Shown: one piece after another, positions 23,858 through 35,323 of the stretch
How positions within the stretch are numbered: position 1 is the first letter of the stretch
How the letters are laid out: each line of letters begins with the position of its first letter
Assembly: GCF_963259705.1 (NCBI RefSeq)
Contig: NC_081849.1
Location: 62,406,093-62,470,092, forward strand
Direction of reading: 5' to 3'
DNA from: Myotis daubentonii
Lineage: Eukaryota > Chordata > Mammalia > Chiroptera > Vespertilionidae
DNA length: 64,000 nt
Program-made: the position numbers and the translations under genes
The notes under the pieces: model-generated
Database searches by the model: none
What the model was told of the DNA's origin: nothing
Seen by the model: only the letters and a program-made list of their open reading frames with translations

Positions 23858-24694
23858 CCTGTGTGCCGGGAGCCGGTCTATCCTTGCTGTTTCAAGGGAC
23901 CTGGCATATATGGCATACTGTTCTTAATATGTTTGCTCACCTTCTTGGCACTATGTGTTTTAACCAAGGTCTCCTCTCTGAGAAAGGTTGCTTCCCTAGG
24001 TAGGGATTTTCCCCTGAAGTTAGGGAGGGAATAAAACCCTTCAACTAAGTGCCAGGCGGGTAATTAATCACTTTAACTACGAACAATCATGCTTAAGCTA
24101 CATAATCTTTACTCCCTGGAATGGAGATAAGAAACGCCCTAACCTTTGGAATAGAGACTGATAGGATTGAATCAACTGGTATAAATACAGATGTAACAAG
24201 ACAGAAAGAGACAGAACTTAGAAGTAAGAACCAAGAGAGACAGAACCTAGGCACAGAACCTACACAGAACGTTCTCTAGAGACAGAAGAACTTCGCTGGA
24301 GAGAACATGGCAAAAGACCCTGGACAGAAACTGGCCTCAGAACCTAGAGACAGAACCTAGCGAGAGAACATGGCAAAAGATCCTGGACTGAACCTGACTA
24401 CAGAAATTGGCAAGAGAACCTGACTAGAACCTGGTGACTGAACCTGGCTGGAGAACCTGGACAGAACCTGGCTGGAGAACCTAGCAAGGGAACATGGCTA
24501 CTGAACCTGGCTGGAGAACCTGGACAGAACCTCTCTGGAGATCCAGACCAGAACTTGGCTGGAGATCCTGGCTGGAGATCCTGGCTAGGCTGCTGATCAA
24601 CTGAACGCTGTCTCCGTGTCGTTCCATCTTCGCCGACTCCGTCCACACCTTTGGGGACCCCTGGACCTGCTGGGGTTGGACCCCGGCACCTGTG
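23858..24694. mobile_element. Solo LTR of an ERV2 (betaretrovirus-like) element with TSDs
   Basis: The LTR spans 23864-24688 (825 bp), begins TGCCGGGAGCC, ends ACCCCGGCA and has a 7-bp perfect terminal inverted repeat TGCCGGG/CCCGGCA. A perfect 6-bp TSD CCTGTG (23858-23863, 24689-24694) is typical of class II (beta-like) endogenous retroviruses. TATAAATA at 24180-24187 may be the U3 TATA box. No internal viral genes are present, so the provirus has been removed by LTR-LTR recombination. The strand was not assigned with confidence; the TATA box favours plus. Confidence 0.85.
24225..24590 (+). repeat. Tandem GAACCTGG-type minisatellite inside the LTR
   Basis: Irregular units built on 'agaacctgg' and 'ctggctggaga' repeat many times. 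They generate spurious Pro/Ser-rich frames on the minus strand. Confidence 0.85.
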
Positions 24695-25295
24695 ATCCCA
24701 CTTCTAGGAATATATCCCAAGAAACCAGAAACACCAATCAGAAAGGATATATGCACCCATATGTTCATAGCAGCACAATTCACCATAGCTAAGATCTGGA
24801 AACAGCCCAAGTGCCCATCAGTAGATGAATGGATTAGAAAACTGTGGTACATCTACACGATGGAATACTATGCTGCTGTAAAAAAGAAGGAACTCTTACC
24901 ATTTGCAATGGCATGGATGGAACTGGAGAGCATTATGCTAAGAGAAATAAGCCAGTCAATGAAGGAAAAATACCACATGATCTCACTCATTTCTGGATAA
25001 TAAAGACCATTATAAACTTATGAACAAAAATAGATACAGAGGCAGAGCTGCCTCAAACAGACTGTCAGACTGCAGCGGGAAGGCCGGGGAGGGTAGGGGG
25101 GTAGGAGGGGGGGCGGTTAAGTGATCAACCGAAGGACTTATATGCATGCATATAAGCATAACCAATAGACATAAGACACTGGGGGTAGGGGAGGCCAGGG
25201 GATTGTCGAGGGTGGAGAAAAAAAGGAGACATATGTAATACCCTTTGTAATACTTTAAGCAATAAAAAATAAATAAATTAATTAAAAAAAAAAAC

Positions 25296-25310
25296 TAAAA
25301 AAATGGTGTT
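25296..25310. repeat. Right target-site duplication of L1 copy 2
   Basis: Identical to 22282-22296. Confidence 0.92.
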
Positions 25311-26564
25311 AGATGAGTTAAAACCTATGTTTAGGTTTCCAAGTTACTCTATTTTATGAATTTGAGCTCAAATAAGAGCAATTAAAAGGACACAATAGGA
25401 TGTTCACAGACAACCAAAAAAAAATGTTTGCAGCTTATGTTACATCATTAAAACACATTGGGTGGGTGCCATCTATGATTGGTAGCCTTTATGCTATGTG
25501 GAAAGGTAGGGCCCACTTAAAAATGCCTTTGTGGGCTTTCTTTTCTTTCTTTCTTACCCTCCCTTAGGTACCCTGGTGGCTAAATAAATCAGGACACTGA
25601 AAAAAATAGACATCTATGTTGAGGACCTGTTGCTGAGAGCCGAGCCAAGCCCCTCTGGCAGACGTCCTGAGATGGACAGAACACACAGGGAAGGTGCTGC
25701 CTCCAAGGCTCTCCCATTAGCAACCAACTCCTTGCTTGTCACCCTGATTTTTTTATTTATTTTAAATGAATTAGGCCCTTGGAAACAGAACCACAGGGCT
25801 GGCCAGTTTCCTCCTCGAAGAGTGGCAGAGAAGGAAAGCTGGTGCATTAATCATAAATGAGCCAATTAATTACAGTACTCCTCCCCCCTGGGGTTGGTGC
25901 TGGCAACAGTAGGCCCAGAGTTATTTAGGGAATTAGACACTGAAGATGCCCTTTATAGACCCAATTATGTAGAAATAAATTACTCTTAGATGACAATATG
26001 CTGTTCTCTCTGAATGTGTGGGGAGGGGTGTCTTTTTTTCTCTGACCAGTCCACACGTAGTTTTCCAATGAATGCCCTTACATTGACTATGGAAAAGCAG
26101 AGGTTTCTTCTGGTTCTTGTCCTTTGGATATAAGGATACTGCATGCTTAGAAAATGTAGGGGGTTTGTTTTGCTGAGTGATGTGTTGACATGTGAGTAGT
26201 TTCAAAGAGGTGTGTTAGAAAACTCCCAGCAGCGCTGGAGAGGCATGAAAGGCAGGCACGTGGTGTAAATGATTCCCCTGAGCCCTTCACTCACCTTAGG
26301 AGAACAGCGGGGGGAATGTCTAACAAACGGGTCTCAGAACTCACACTGCTCCTTTGTAAATGCTTGTGGCATGAAGTGGCCACTTCTGTTCAGGAAAGCT
26401 GGCTGTGACATGAGCTGGCGGCAGCAGGTTGTGGGCAGGCACATGATTTCCTGTGATCCCTGGCAGTCCAGCCCCTTCCTCTCTGGTCCTCTGTGTCCCC
26501 CATCCTGTGCCCCACCTGAATCCTGACCTATGTGGGGAGAAGGGAGTGGGTCAGGATCCCCCAC
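25311..26564. other. Unique sequence, candidate conserved noncoding DNA
   Basis: 25600-25900 has TTTTTTTATTTATTTTAAATG and GAGCCAATTAATTACAG-type words but no repeat identity. Short frames here lack family features. Confidence 0.35.
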
Positions 26565-26780
26565 TGCAGCACGGTTTATAACAATGAAGAATTGGAAAAG
26601 GAGTGGCTAAGGGACCACGTGGAGCCTTCTTAGCAATGAGTATCTCATAGCAGCTAGAAAAGAATTTGGTGGAGCTTAGGTTCCTGACATGGAGAATCTC
26701 GTAGGCATATTGTTGAAGGAGAAACAAAAGTTGTAGAACAAAACATATGACTTAATACATTTATGTAAAGGTCTAATACT
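26565..26780 (+). repeat. Old L1 (L1M-type) 3' ORF2 relic
   Basis: Order TGCAGCACGGTTTATAACAA, GAAGAATTGGAAAAGG and CATATTGTTGAAGGAG follows the old L1 3' end. No frame remains. Confidence 0.65.
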
Positions 26781-26789
26781 GGTCCTGGC

Positions 26790-26970
26790 ACTTGTTTGTT
26801 CACTGACTTTGGCCAATTAGTTAACATTTCTGATCTTGAGTTTCCTCATCTGTAAAATGGGGATAATACTGCTCTTCTCACAAGGTTGTTGTGAGGTTTA
26901 AATGGAGGTAATGCATAGGAGACGTATGTAAACTGTAAAACAATATACACATGGTAGGTGTCCTAATCCT
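26790..26970 (+). repeat. MIR SINE relic
   Basis: TTTCCTCATCTGTAAAATGG, then AAGGTTGTTGTGAGGTTTAA: strong MIR order. Confidence 0.9.
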
Positions 26971-27141
26971 GGCTGTGACAGACACTGTCAGGTGGAAAAT
27001 TGTCTTTCCATATGAGGTTGTTCCCATAGAAGAAACCATTTCTGAATAGGCGTAGTAGACTGCAGATGAATGGGGCATCTCAAGTGGATACAGCCCAGGA
27101 GGTTGGTATATAGAATTTTTTAATCCTCACCTGAGTATATG

Positions 27142-27312
27142 TTTTTTTAAATTGATTTTTTGAGACACAGAGAGGGAGCGAGGGAGAGGGGGAGAGAGCG
27201 AGAGAGAAGGACCAAATCAACAACCTAGGTATGTGCTCTGACCAGGAACTGAACTAGCAACCTTTTGGTGTGTGGGATGACTCTCCAACCAGCCAAGCCA
27301 CCCGGCCAGGGT
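27142..27312 (-). mobile_element. VES-related SINE (old)
   Basis: Reverse-oriented, diverged: GAGACACAGAGAGGGAGCGA block, CCAGGAACTGAACTAGCAAC, head CCAAGCCACCCGGCCAGGG. Confidence 0.8.
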
Positions 27313-27629
27313 GAGGCAGGTATTTTTAAGGAGGATTCTGGTGGTTGTAATGTGCTCACCAGCAGGTTCATTAAGCACAATTAATAAGCAGCAGTCTGGA
27401 ATAGCCCATTAGCTACATAAATGAAACCAATTGATGGTGACAGTGCCCGGACTCTGACTGCTTCCCATGGTCATGTACTAGGATAGTACAGAAGAATCAT
27501 ATTAGAATGTCGTTGTGCCGTTTCACAAGAATGTCACTATCATGTGTTTACATCAGGACTCTGAGTAATTTGGTTTATGATAAAATTCTGTATTTCGATG
27601 GAATGTTGGTTTTGATACATTCCTTTACT

Positions 27630-27730
27630 TGTCAAATGAGGGGATTGGATGGGAACTGTATGACCCTGGGCAAGTCATCTCACTGCTAGATATCTGTTTC
27701 CTTATCTGTAGAGGGAGGAGCCGAGTGATC
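27630..27730 (+). repeat. MIR SINE relic
   Basis: TGACCCTGGGCAAGTCATCT then TTTCCTTATCTGTAGAGG. Confidence 0.75.
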
Positions 27731-27744
27731 TAATGCTGCTTCTG

Positions 27745-28225
27745 ATTTCTGAACCCCTTCCTCACTTCTTTGGAGGCACTTGTCATAACTTGTGATTATT
27801 ATTTTTATTTTATTTTATTTTATTTTTTAATATATTTTATTGATTTCTCACAGAGAGGAAGGGAGAGGGATAGAGAGTCAGAAACATCGATGAGAGAGAA
27901 ACATCGATGAGAGAGAAACATCGATCAGCTGCCTCCTGCATACTCCCACTGGGTATGTGCCTGCAACCAAGGTACATCCCCTTGACCGGAACCGAACCCG
28001 GGACCCTCGAGTCCGCAGGCCGACGCTCTATCCACTGAGCCAAACCGGTTAGGGCTCTTGTGATTATTTTGTTTGCTTCTTTTATTTAATGTTTGCATTA
28101 CTGTACTCACTTGAATGTTAAGTTCCATGGAGGTAGAGGCCATGATTGTTTTGTCCACTGTTGCTGTCTAGCTAATGCTCAGCACAGAGTAGATGCTCAA
28201 TAATGATTTCATGAATAATGAACAT
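27745..28225 (+). repeat. L2 3'-end relic, split by a SINE
   Basis: 28085-28225 shows CACTTGAATGTTAAGTTCCA, GCTCAGCACAGAGTAGATGC, TCAATAATGATTTCATGAAT: L2 3' order. The left part up to 27788 continues it. Confidence 0.75.
27789..28068 (-). mobile_element. VES-type SINE with TSDs and internal duplication
   Basis: TSD CTTGTGATTATT at 27789-27800 and 28057-28068 (perfect). The body carries an extra tandem copy of the 17-bp 'gagagagaaacatcgat' unit (about 27885-27925) and a (TTTTA)n tail. Confidence 0.93.
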
Positions 28226-29774
28226 GGTTGTTTGTCCAATGAAGAGGAGCTATAATTTCTCTGGAGTTTGGTGGGTAGACTCTTCTATGTCCGTGATCTT
28301 AATACTTTCTGGCACACATAGTACTGCTTAGCAGTGATGTTAATTTGCTATTTAAAAACAATACCCAGCCTGAGTACATAAAAACACACCATGATTCTGT
28401 GGTACATTTTTAAGATAAGAAAATTAAAATATACATGTCCCGGCCTCAGCCCACTTCACTGAACATGTGTGTGTCAGAGCCCTTGGCATCTGCACCTGCC
28501 TTCACCCACTAATACTCCAGGACACTACTTCCATTCTGTTTTATGTGGCATTTGATATATGTGTGAGCCCATGCACTTGTGCTATTGTTTGGTCTGTAAA
28601 AGGAAAAATGAAGCATAAATACATTGACTTTGACCTTGAGATCATCAACTAAGTCCAAACAAGTTTACAAAAGAAGCTTTTAGTTTCTTAAAGATATTAA
28701 GATTGCTTAAAGCACTAAAACAGCAGAGGCCCAGACCAATTATAGATCATTTTATGAGCCCTGGCAAAGATATATATTTGATTCTTGTTGTTTGTCCTCA
28801 CAGGGTCCTTCTTTTTTCATAAATTAAGACCAATCAGTCATAGGAACATGAAATTCCATTTATTTTCTCAAATGACTAATGGCTTAGCTTTTGGTCTTTT
28901 AGTTCAAGTTCCAATGAAATTGAATAGTAGCTATATGTAATTAGCAAATGGACCTTGTCAGCTCTGATCACGTGGATGTCCACAGGGACTGAACTTGAAC
29001 CCCAGCCACCACTTTATTTTTTTAAAGGAGAAAATAATGAGCATGGCCATGACTGGGGAGAGACATAAAGGCTGCCCCCGACTTCCTAAGATCTACCTCC
29101 AAACCAGCAGCCTCAGGAACTCTCATTCAGAGCTACCGCTGTGGACTTTGCTAGCATATAGTTAGTAGGCTATGCTTTTTCCAGAGGAGGAATAGTGTCT
29201 ATTGATGCTCTGTCTGATGTCTCGCAATGTATATCCTTCTTTTCAATACCCCCTTATTTCAATGTCAACATTTGCAGAATGGGTTCCTTAATACAATTGT
29301 GTAGGTTGTTTCCAAACTTGGAATATTCCAGATATACCTTTTGAGCACTGAGTGGAAAAACAGGAAATACATGGTAAAAGGGAAAGACAAGAGGGGTGGA
29401 GGACCATGTAAGGTTAATGTTAGAAAATAATCTCCTAGGAGTAAACCCAAACGTTTGTCTTTGTTGCTGAGTATTCAAGGCAGTATAATTGCAGTTTTTG
29501 GTAAAATGAACTCAATAATAACAGGTTTCTCAAGTGTCACAGTCTAGGAAGTTCCAATCCAGCTCCATTTCTTTGCTCTCTCATAGCAGGAAAGAGAATG
29601 GGGACATTAAGTCCCTGGCTCACAGGGCTGCAAACTGACTAAACAGAGCAGGCCAGGACAGGGTGGTAGGAGAAGAGATTTAAAACATTCTGTTCAGGAC
29701 TTTATAACCCACTATCTGTAACTTAGACCCTAGATATTATATTCTCTTTCCACTTGTTTGTGAGGCATAGGTCA
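28226..29774. other. Unique or unclassified AT-rich sequence
   Basis: No gene, RNA gene or repeat family that I can name. Short frames are uninformative. Confidence 0.45.
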
Positions 29775-30345
29775 AGCAAATTCATCATATTTATTGACCA
29801 CCTTCTAGGCATAAAACAATTTTTGGGAGAGGTAAGTGACACAAAACGCCAACTCTAGAAATGATCAATATTGTTGGGCGAAACCAATAAATATCCAGGC
29901 CTGTTAGTAATGGACAACCAGCCAGTGAAGGTTTTCCAATGGTAGAGTTCACGATAAGACCTGCATTTCAGGAATAGAGGTGAGCACAGAACCATGAAGA
30001 CTGCGTCAGAGGCAAGAACAAATGCTGCTTTGGATTAACGCAGCAGCAGGAGGGGTGGGTGCTGGAGCTGCCTGATGGACATTTTGGGGGTAGACTCAAC
30101 AGACGTGGTGATTCGCTAAATGAGAAGTTAAAAGAGAAGGGGAGTCAGTTGAGCCTTTTAGCTGAGATGTTGAGTACAGAGTAGAGCCAGCGTAGGAGAG
30201 GGGTTTTGATTTTGATGTGACTATGGGACATTAGGCAACACATGACCGTCAGATAGAAATGACCATCTAGAGCACAGCAGAAAATGGGGGTGAGAGAGAA
30301 AGGTTTAGGAGTCACCAGGGTATAGGTGGATCAATGAAATAACCA
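29775..30345 (-). repeat. L2 relic (antisense), probable
   Basis: Pattern TTTATTGACCACCTTCTAGGC at the left, then CCAGCCAGTGAAGGTTTTCC, GGTAGACTCAACAGACGTGG and GGAGTCACCAGGGTATAGGT, fitting antisense L2 order. Confidence 0.6.
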
Positions 30346-31654
30346 TGTTCAAAATGATTGCCACTGGAGTGGCTTCCTAAGATGGTGGCAATGCTCCCAA
30401 ATTTCCCCCCTCCTGTCTCCAGCTATAGAGATCCCCCCAAAGAGGAAACAGAGAAACAAATAAGCTAAAATAGTCAACAGCAGAGACAAGGGTGCAGAGA
30501 CTAGGGTGCTTGATAGCAACAGAACTAATGATTCAGCCAGCACAGCCCCTGGCTAGTGAGAGCCTGTGAAGTCCACATCACATTGGAACCCTCTGGGGAT
30601 TGAGGCCGCATCTGTGGAATAATTGTCTTTTGACAATGCTGCTGCTTTGGCCAATGTCTTCATTCCTGGAGAGAGCCATTTCCCTCCTGATTTGGGGCTG
30701 TATTGTCCTTTTCATGCATGCAGGCCGGTGCTGAGAGTCCGCGTTCACATGCTCATGGGCTATCTGAGCACGGTGTGCAAAAGCATTTCTACAGGCACGA
30801 ACTTCTGGAGAGGATCATGGCATCACATCTTAAACAGCCCACAAAGCTGCACCACAGTTGCAAGGGAAAATCCTCTTCTAAGTACCAGTGACCAACAACT
30901 GAATTCTCCTCTCTCCATCTTGGAATTGAAGTGCACTCAGTGTGTTTTCAAAGGAAAAGAAAAGACGACTTTGCGGCGTGTTAAGAGTTTGAGGTAGGTC
31001 AACCTGTTTCCCGTGATTCACATGATGTGAGGCTTATAGTAGACCTGACAAAAGCATCCTGAGGTCCTGACACTACCCAGGGCCCCGACACCCACCAGCC
31101 AGGGGAAGACCTCAGGTGAAGCTGTCGGATTCTGGACGATTATCCAGACCACAGCGTTGTTTGGGATTTAAATTGGTGCACCCGAGGATTCATTTGCTGC
31201 CATGAGGATACCACCTGAAGTTCATGAGATGGTCCGCCAGTGAGTTCCAAGTGAGACCTTTAGGAAGGCCTCCCAAATGATATCTCGATGTCTTGTAGAA
31301 ACTCAAGGGCACTTCTAATACCAAGACCACTCACTGTATACAGGTTACACAGTCAGAGAGCATGGGCAATGGAGCTTCAGATCCGGTTCCCTGGAGCACA
31401 CTCAGTAGGTAGATCATTGGTGCTGTCTCTTAAGGCTCTGGGTGATGCTGACTGGGTCTTAGCGAAATGCATCTGAGCAGCAAATTTCAGGGCTGTTTAT
31501 TCAGAGGGACCAGGCAGGGCTTCCTCGAGGTGGCCTTTTGGAAACCACAAACAGTAGTGAATTTGTGTGACTACTAACCCCTGGAAGCTATGGAGCTCTC
31601 TTAAAAGGTTAAGGAGGAAACCTGGATCAATCTTTATAGAATAGAGCATGTGAT
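30346..31654. other. Unexplained sequence
   Basis: No named repeat matched. It begins with 'cttcctaagatggtggcaa', a GATGGTGGC word of the type seen near the start of L1 and LTR elements, but no further support was found. Open frames (124 codons at 30623-30997) lack domains. Confidence 0.4.
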
Positions 31655-31790
31655 TTAGAAGGGATATCAGAGATCGCTCTATCCTAACCTTTTCATTAAC
31701 CAGAGAGATGAAGTGACTTGCCTGACACCGTCTAGACAGTGGCAGACCTGGGACTGGAGACACAGGTGGCTCCTTTGAAAGCCCAAGGCT
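31655..31790 (+). repeat. MIR SINE relic
   Basis: AACCAGAGAGATGAAGTGAC then CAGTGGCAGACCTGGGACTG. Confidence 0.75.
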
Positions 31791-33058
31791 TTTCTGCTCT
31801 TTTAAAGTTAGTCATGGCAGGGATTAGAGAGGAACGAGTATGGGAGTAAGATGAGAGAACTTGGGTCAGGTTCTTACTCAGCCGCTTCTGGCTAGGCCTT
31901 GGCATGAAGGTGGGGTCTGTTTGGCGTTCGGAATCAAATAGGGGACAAGGAGCTTATTTCAGGGCTGCCTTTTGCTGAAACTCCCTCGAATCACCTCTTC
32001 TCCTTGGCATTATAACAAGGTGTTACAAACAGCATTGAATTGTTGTAGTCAAACTGCCTGCTGCCAAGGACCAGAGCATGATCACTAGAATGACCTCCCA
32101 AAGGGCGGTGCTGGGCGGCACGGGCGATGGGATCCACTTGGCACCTCCTGTTGGGCGCGCACTGCTCTCACTGGGAAAATAAGACAACCAAGTGAGTGTT
32201 CTGATTCAGCTCATCACAACACAACTTTTTAGCAATTAATGCTAGGAAATGCTCAGAAAGATTCAGGAAAGAAAAACAAATGTTTTCCTCTTTCACACTG
32301 TGTTTATTTGGGATGGTTGGGAAGAGTGCATAATTATAAAAATTAAAGTATTTTAATATGCTGGGTCCTTTGAGGACCTTCCAGAATACTGTTGAACATT
32401 GTTTCAACAGTTTTGTGGCTCCTGTGACTCCCAATGACCTGCCTTTTCACTCTCCAATCAGGTTTGGGATTAGCTGCCCTTTGCTTCAGCGACTGAATGC
32501 TTGTTTCTAAGTGAGATCTTTCCCCCTCACTTTATCTGAGCTGATCATTGCTACACTGACATGAAAATACCTGTGCCAAGTTCAGATGAGCTACTTACTA
32601 ACCTACTTATCAAGTCCATCAGTTATGCCCATGGATGCCGTGTGAGCACAGGATACCTTAAAGCTTAGAGTTTTGTGCTCCACTGGCCAAGAGAGGACTT
32701 TTCAGATTTGTGTTGCATGCGCTGGGGGTGCTAACAATCATGAGGCACTTGTACCATCCCACAGCGGGAGGGAAGTTGGCCGTCGGCACACAGGGACCTT
32801 GTGTTGAATTGTACCTGGACTTCTATGCATTCACGTTACTGGAATTTATAAATAGTTCTACCCATGTTCTAAAGGTCATGTTTTCATTGTGGCCTAATTT
32901 ATCAGGCCTCAATTGCTCTTATTTTTAGCTTTTGAAGTGTTTTATGGTAATCTTTCTTTCAGATTTATTTTTAATTTATAGCATCCAAGAAGGAAGGAAA
33001 TGAGCCATCATTGAGTCTCTGCCATTTGCTAGTCCATAGTTGGTAAATACAGGGCATA
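31791..33058. other. Unclassified intergenic sequence
   Basis: No gene or named repeat visible. Confidence 0.45.
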
Positions 33059-33297
33059 CTTCTTACCACTTTCTTGAAAATATATATATATTTCAGAGAG
33101 GAAGGGAGAGGGAGAGAGAGATAGAAACATCAATGATGACAGAATCATTGATCGGCTGTCTCCTGCACTCCCCTTACTGGTTATCGAGCTCACAACCCAG
33201 CCATGTGCCCTGACTGGGAATCAAACCGTGATTTCCTAGTTCATAGGTCAATGTTCAACCACCAAGCCACACCAGCCAGGTACTTACCACTTTCTTT
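33059..33297 (-). mobile_element. VES-type SINE (older type) with TSDs
   Basis: Body 33075-33280, reverse-oriented, head GCCACACCAGCCAGG. Flanks ACTTCTTACCACTTTCTT and TACTTACCACTTTCTT form a TSD of about 14 bp. Confidence 0.9.
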
Positions 33298-33837
33298 TAT
33301 TTGTCCTTGGCAGACAGTGCTAATCAATCATAGCACTCTCTCACTGACCCTGGGTAAGACCTCACAATCCTTCTCAGCATAGCACTCCAGGAAACCAGCA
33401 ACTGGTCTGAATTAGGCAGAAGATGAAACTCCTTTGTCATCCCAGTGGTAGGAATTTAGTATTTGTTCTTTAATTTTATCCTTGCAACAGAAATTCAAGC
33501 AGCCCATACTGTTCCATACAGTGGTGCAAATTGAAGCTAAAATTATGTAAGTTACCCACTCACACTCAACTTGCCTAAATTCAGACATAATTTCCATGCT
33601 GTTTGTACTAACTATACATATCTCATCTAAAGACAGGTTATATGGCTTCTGGACCAAATCACACCATCAAATATAGACATCTCCTGACTTTTGAGGAGAT
33701 TTTATTCTAAACATTCAGATAAAATAGTAATGATAATAATCAACATCTGCACAGCACTTGCTACCTGATCTCCTTGGGACTTTGGGGACAGGCAATTGCA
33801 GAAGAAACCAAACACAACACAGTCTCTTGTTCCTTAG
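33298..33837. other. Unclassified sequence
   Basis: No gene or named repeat visible. Confidence 0.45.
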
Positions 33838-34170
33838 CTTGTCTATTCATTCAATCTACAAATATTTACTGTGTGCTTAGCATTGTGAGGCTAAGTGTTG
33901 GGTAGACAATGGTGAACGAAATAAATGTAATCTGTGCTTTCATAGAATTTATGGCCTTGTGGAACAGACTGACATTAAACAAATAAACCCAAATAAATAT
34001 AATTACAAACTGTGAGTCCAAGAAAGAAAAGAACAAAGACTCCTAATGGAACATAACAAAGAGAAACTTGCATTTTGTGGAATGATTGGTGAATGCTTCT
34101 CTAAGGCAAAGGGATTGAAACTGATCACCAAAGGACCAGTAGGAATTAGCAAGGAGGAAATTTGGGAACA
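33838..34170 (-). repeat. L2 3'-end relic (antisense)
   Basis: TTCATTCAATCTACAAATAT, TGTGCTTAGCATTGTGAGGC, ACAATGGTGAACGAAATAAA, GGAATGATTGGTGAATGCTT: antisense L2 order. Confidence 0.8.
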
Positions 34171-34265
34171 GTCATCAGAAACAGTGATAAATCTACTCAG
34201 GGATATTTTCACAGATAACAGCAACGGTGTTCATGTTTCGAAAACACATAGGACTTTATAAAACA

Positions 34266-34391
34266 CTAGAGGCCCAGTGCATGAATTTGGCCAGGGGGAG
34301 GGGCTATGGGTGGTTGTCCAGCCAGCCCCCGCCCCTGGTCGAACTCCCAGTTGAGGGGACAATTTGCATATTAGCCTTTTATTATATAAGA
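34266..34391 (-). mobile_element. Non-autonomous Helitron (126 bp)
   Basis: In reverse: CTAGAGGCCCAGTGCATGAA at the left (3' end) and CTTTTATTATATAAGA at the right (5'-TC end). Flanking A (34265) and T (34392). The 3' palindrome is degraded. Very short but both ends are intact. Confidence 0.9.
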
Positions 34392-35323
34392 TAGTACTCA
34401 TAGCTGGTGGGGCTAGTCTATTGAATGGCTTATCAATAATATGGTCAGGTAGTCCCAAAGCAGACCACATTACCCACTTTGCACCTTTGCAAATGACAGG
34501 GCACTCCCTTCCAAATTTGTAGGAGCTGATCCTATTCAGTGGCTCAAGAAAAACAGAGAAAAAAAGGTAAATCACCTTCACTGTCCACAGCCTCTGTTCT
34601 GTGTTCACACTACTAAGTGTACTGAACTGATCACGCAAACCAACCCTCTCCAGCCCTCCAATTTAAAGGCCAAGGGGGCAGAATGGTGCCCAGATTAACA
34701 GAGAGGAAAGCCAGTCAGCCAGCCAATGCCTTTGGGAAGGGGGAGGCAGATGCTAATAATAGACCCACTCTTGTGCAAATAATGAGTTTAAAAAGGGCGC
34801 ACAGAGGAAATATGTTAGACATTTGCACAAAGGTAGATGACTGCACGATTTTGAAAGAGACTTTAAATAGAATCAAATCACAAGGAGCAAAGAAATAGGC
34901 AACTAAGTAAGAGATAAAGGAAGTGCTAAATAATTTACTTAAGTAATTGAATAAGAGGTAAAAATGATTGACAAAACCAGAACTGTAGATACAAAGGGAA
35001 CCTTCAAAGCTAATAAAATAATTTAAGGAAGCAGTATCATTTGTAGAATTTAAAATGGCAATGGAAGCAATTTAAAAGAGCAGAATAGACCTTCTAGAAA
35101 ACAAAATCCTGTTACAATGGTCATACCATCTCAGTTTATGTCCAGGGACACATTTATCACCTGGATGCTGCCAGTGACACAGTGGTGCTTGGGACAGTGC
35201 TGGATGTGCGGAGGCGGGAATGAGTGGGAGATAACCTTCTGTAATGAGGGGAAACACCCAGAGCCTCTGAGACGCTGGGCTCAGAGAGAGAAGGATTGAC
35301 CTGTCTGTATGTATTAGCAAGTA
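34392..35323. other. Unclassified sequence
   Basis: 34800-35090 is A-rich and could be a worn old L1 ORF1-like relic, but the match is too weak to claim. Confidence 0.4.

Larger units (their letters stand above)
22305..25000 (+). pseudogene. L1 ORF2 3' half, broken
   Basis: The FADDM catalytic box is present here (near 22452-22468), unlike in the first L1. A TGA at 22875-22877 replaces an expected Arg codon, there are further stops near 23157, and the reading frame shifts several times. The zinc-knuckle region [18 protein letters not shown] is present (23731-23784), and the frame resumes after the LTR to end in ISLISG at 25000. Confidence 0.93.
22297..25295 (+). mobile_element. LINE-1 (L1), 5'-truncated, interrupted by a solo LTR
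   Basis: The plus strand carries the ORF2 3' half, a short 3' UTR and an A-rich tail ending near 25295. A perfect 15-bp TSD flanks it. The sequence is highly similar to the complement of the L1 at 119-2848. An 825-bp solo LTR splits it at 23864-24688. Confidence 0.95.

Noticed and set aside
23864..24688. One end of a complete provirus
   Set aside because: The TSD closes immediately on both sides and L1 sequence continues; there is no second LTR or internal region.
24398..24852. Minus-strand open frames in the LTR as a viral gene
   Set aside because: They read through the GAACCTGG minisatellite and antisense L1. No retroviral domain is present.
34800..35090. Old L1 ORF1-like relic
   Set aside because: Only a weak A-rich, Lys/Glu-rich impression; no conserved motif could be fixed.
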